The notes below the pieces were generated by a model. That model was not told the origin of the DNA. It ran no database searches and saw only the letters and a program-made list of their open reading frames with translations. Shown here in pieces: positions 60,513 through 64,000 of a DNA stretch of 64,000 bases. The position numbers and the translations under genes are program-made. Numbering within the stretch: the first letter of the stretch is position 1; every line of letters begins with the position of its first letter. The DNA comes from Udeniomyces pyricola (Eukaryota; Basidiomycota; Tremellomycetes; Cystofilobasidiales; Mrakiaceae): positions 124,001 through 188,000 of the forward strand of contig BCIK01000008.1 of NCBI GenBank assembly GCA_039545295.1, given 5' to 3'.

Positions 60513-63500
60513 TCAATCCAACCGTGTACTAAGCTTCTCCTTTTCGAGCACTGGGAAGTCCCAGCGGACGCACGAGCGGATGGCGAGGCAACCGCTGAGA
60601 GCGATAGCCAAGAGCACGAGCGCTGTGAGCCAAGGGTGGTCGGACGCGGTTGACTGAAGAGGAGAAAGTGAGGATAAGGAGAGATAGTCGACCGAAGGGG
60701 GGTTTGAGGGATGATATGATGGGCAAAGAGATGGAGAAAGGGACGAAATGAAAAGAAAAAAAAAAGGTTAGTGATGGAAGGGAAGAGAGAAGTCGTCTAC
60801 GAGATTGGAGGCGTGCGAGAAAGGGGGGAAAAAAGAAGGAAAGGGACGCACGTTCCACGCGACAAGCTTGACGCCCATCGCTCGGAACAGCCGGTTCTGG
60901 ACCGACTCAATCGTCCGCGGTCGGAGCGTGTTCTGATGAACGCCTTCGAGGGTCGAAAAGATGGAGGCTCCAGTGAAGATGAGCGGTTCAAGATCGAGCG
61001 TGAGGTCGTAGTACTCTGATCGATCCGGCGTCGCCACGACGACTTGAGGCAGTTTCGAGCGGCTCATGCTGATTTTAGGTTATTAGTGAAACAAAAAAAA
61101 AGAGAGGAGAAAAGGAAAAGGAGAGAGTTGATGAAAGTCGATTTGTAGAAAGAATGTGAAAGATGGATCAGCGGATATCCACAGCTTGTTGTTCTTTGTT
61201 CTTCTAGGTTCCATGTAAACCTCCCTCCTCCCCCTCAGTATTCTGATGCTTTCCTTCGAGATTCTATCTTACTCACCCGTACATCTGCTTCAACCATTTC
61301 CCCCACCTATCGCCATCCATCCAAGCAAAGATGACGCCCTTCTCGAACTTTCGACCTCCCTTCCTCCAAGCCGTCGCGACCTGTCTCAACCTCTCCGTCT
61401 CCCGTTCGAGCTCGCCTTCCTTTCTCCCCTCCGTTCTCAATCCGACAAGCACGACGGTTGATCCCCGGTCGTTCTTCATGACGTCCTTGAAATTATCGCT
61501 GTCGAGGTGAACGACGGTCGGAAGTTTGTTCTCTTGCAAGAACGAGGCGACGGTCTCGACGTTGAGCGAACCGGGCTCGGTCGTGAAGGGTAAAGCGGAG
61601 AGCGCAGGAAATGAGGTGTGGTCTTTGAAAGAGAGAAGCACAGGACCTGAGAGAGGGTCTACGCCAGATCGAAGGAAGAGTTCTGGGTCACGGGATTGGA
61701 AGACGACGGCTGACCCAAGAAGAGAACGGGATGCTTTCATCACGGTCGACTGAGTTTGAAGTGAAAAGATTATTATTTATTTGTGATTATTACATATTTT
61801 TTTATTTTTTTTTTTGAAGAAAAAGGCAAGGTTCAGAGAGATAGATAGAACACATGTCAGAGAAGATGGCAACAGGGTGCATACGTGACACTTTGCTAAC
61901 AGTTGATGGTCAAGCCATAAGGAGACGTTGAGTAAAGCCAAGTGGGGGGACCTACGAGATCCTGGTCCGTCGATGCAAAAGTATGAAGGTAGACAAAGAA
62001 GACCTCTTCCCTCTTCGCAATGTCATCGATGTTGTCGGCGTTAACATACTCGAGGTCGCCACTATGTAGAGCGTCAAGAATGATCCATACCAGTTACAGA
62101 TCAGCTTAGCCATAAGCCGGGAAGGGCGTGATTGCCTCGACTCCATGGAATGATGGCAATGACATTAGTGACAATGACTCAAGAGCACACACCTTGAAAG
62201 AGCCTTTTTAGCAAAGGTTTCCATTGCTCCAAGTGACCTTCCACCGGCGTGCTCATACTTTTGACCGTTGGCAAACCTACGATGACCCAAAAGGCCAATG
62301 GGGAATCATATAGTCTATCAGAATGTGTCGGCGTAGGCAGGTTCGGGACGCTGAACGAGACGTACAGGTAGAGCTGAGGGTAGCTCATGACGCCCTCGGC
62401 CCGGCAAAGGGCCTTGTGGGCTTCGCAATCAACCTCAGCTATCGTGAGCTTGCCTGACATGCTCTTTGCTAGGTCAACCCAAGCTACGAAAGACAGACGA
62501 AAGAGACAGAGGAAACATGGCCCAAAAGAAAGGACGAGGAGGATGGATGGGAAACCGGATTAGCAAAAGGTCGTTGAACGTCTCAAACAAGGTCAAACAT
62601 CAGAGCTGAAGACATACTTGGGGCTAGTTTCTTGCAGCTGTCAACCAGACCAAGCAAATCACATCGGTAAGCATGATTCAGGTTGCAATGAGAACACATG
62701 ACGTTGTTTGACTCACTGTCCACACCCTGATTGTACGATTCGAAGGGGGAAGCCACCAGACCCATCACACGTTAGTGTTTATATACAGTCATGGGATCTG
62801 CAGAACCAATCTTCGGATAGATTCGATCCAACCGTGTACTTACAAGGTGCGAAGAACTTGACGAACCCGCCATGCTCCTTGACTCGAGCAAGGGCAGCCT
62901 CGTCCTCGATCTTGAAGACCTCGCCCGCCCCCGCAGCAGCCACGGCGATCGTCGCCTTGGCCGATGCCCCATCAGCCGTGGAGCGAAGGGGCTCTCGTTT
63001 GGCGTACTTGTTGGATATTCCGTCGATATATTCAGAGAGAGTGTCGTGGGAGCGAGAAGAAGTGTATGGATCAAGTTCCTTGCCGTCTTGGTATCTTTGA
63101 AAGAAGGGGAAAGGCGGGGGAAGCATGAACCGTCCTGCCAACGCGGTCAGCGCGAGTCCAGAAATATGCGTCCAAATTTAGGACCTGAGCGGGCTGGTAG
63201 CGGACATATTCTCACAGTCTTATCGAGGGATCTATTGCCGCATGAATTGAAGGTTAGCGAATGACCGGGATATGAGAACCCCAAGGATAAGATGAGGACA
63301 AGTCTGTCTTGAGAGTCAACGTACAGAACTTGATGTTGTTGGTCGCACAGAGATCGCCCTGTGCCAGGCAGCTACGTCAAATAGATCGTATCAGAGGACC
63401 GGGATTGAAGCCGCAGAAGTAGGATTACTGCCTGGCTGAAGAGCTAGAGGAAGACACTTACTTGACCTGTGCCATGTGGAAGCCGGTGATTGACTCTAGA

Positions 63501-63987
63501 GATTTCTTCTCCTGGACGAGTTTCTCCCACGTTGGCATCTGTCCGAGCAAGAGGCAGAGTCGTTTGCAAGTGAGCTCCCAGTGAGTGTCCGGTCAGGCGT
63601 ATCGGTAGGATGGACCCACGAATTCCTGGCAATGATGACCTGTGAAAGAAAGACCATGATGTTGAGGCGTCAGTTGCGCACTTTGGACCAGGCGTTAACG
63701 ATTGATGAAGGAGGAGCGGAACGTACACTGCGGACTGTAGTGCTCGACAAGCCTACCACCATCAAGAGCGTCGTCGAATGAGATGAGTGTGAGTTTCTGT
63801 AAGACGGGTTGGTTTATATATAGTGAGCCAGTGGGAATGGGATCGAAAGCAGGAGCAGGACTAACCAGACGCCCTTGTCGATACTCGATTGGAAGGTGTG
63901 AGAGGTGAGCTGCCTGAGCTCGCTTGCGCCGACCAGCGACAGGCAGGATGCGAGAAGGCCGAAGGCGGAATAAAATGGGATCAGCAT
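60513..63987 (-). CDS. membrane-anchored protein disulfide isomerase (Eps1/TMX3-like)
   Basis: ER-lumen thioredoxin-fold oxidoreductase tethered by one membrane segment. The start MLIPFYSAFGLLASCLSLVGA is a clear signal peptide. The first thioredoxin domain reads VEHYSPQCHHCQEFVGPSY (CHHC), then FQRYQDGKELDPYTSSRS-like C-terminal half. The second domain reads GFVKFFAPWCGHCKKLAP (CGHC), TIAEVDCEAHKALCRAEGV, MSYPQLYL and FANGQKYEHAGGRSL. Further thioredoxin-like parts without CxxC follow (SFKDHTSFPALSALPF, LPTVVHLDSDNFKDVM). The end has a hydrophobic segment WLTALVLLAIALSGCLAI and a short tail WDFPVLEKEKLSTRLD. The CGHC motif depends on a 10-nt exon at 62726-62717. Many introns, roughly 12 exons. 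No KDEL-type signal, consistent with membrane anchoring. Confidence 0.9.
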
Positions 63988-64000
63988 GAGGGGCTGCTGT

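Overview
The window reads as nuclear DNA of a basidiomycete fungus, most likely a yeast of the Tremellomycetes. Almost every gene is split by several short GT-AG introns. Arginine is often CGA. The best family matches are fungal and often basidiomycete in style, for example a TKL kinase with a GDVG-type tail domain. The lineage is inferred from style, not from a marker gene. About nineteen protein genes can be read, two strands alternating, mostly as divergent pairs sharing a promoter or convergent pairs sharing a 3' region. I saw no rRNA, tRNA, CRISPR array or intact transposon.

Layout. 1-3.9 kb: a head-to-head pair for the two subunits of mitochondrial NAD-isocitrate dehydrogenase, IDH2 (minus, cut by the left edge) and IDH1 (plus). 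4.4-7.8 kb: a UPF0303/YBR137W-like protein and a short-chain dehydrogenase. 8.5-13.5 kb: a complex I assembly factor (NDUFAF3 type) divergent from a GCK-III (Nak1/Kic1/Sid1) kinase. 14.3-21.3 kb: a CCDC97-like acidic protein, a METTL21-like methyltransferase and the ubiquilin Dsk2. 22-30 kb: the GTPase Rbg1/DRG1, a ceramide synthase (Lag1/Lac1) and a DUF4336 protein. 31-34 kb: an MFS transporter of the Dal5 type. 34-37.8 kb: a gene-free block, very large for this window. 37.9-48.7 kb: Tim50, a MEMO1 homologue and Vac14. 49.3-54.6 kb: a TKL kinase with an N-terminal helical region. 55.4-64 kb: eIF3f, TCTP and a membrane-anchored protein disulfide isomerase.

Most of these are conserved housekeeping genes. 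Several serve mitochondria (IDH1, IDH2, NDUFAF3-like, Tim50) and several the endomembrane system (ceramide synthase, Vac14, ER isomerase), but apart from the IDH pair I see no pathway cluster. The most distinctive structural points are a set of very small internal exons (6, 8, 9, 10, 15 and 17 nt) inside conserved motifs of five genes, poly-C homopolymers that lie on the sense strand of introns in every intronic case found, a G-rich minisatellite upstream of TCTP, and the gene-free block beside the transporter. Exon borders were assigned by eye from GT/AG sites, reading frame and family conservation, so distal borders of the larger genes (Vac14 start, TKL kinase 3' end) are less certain.
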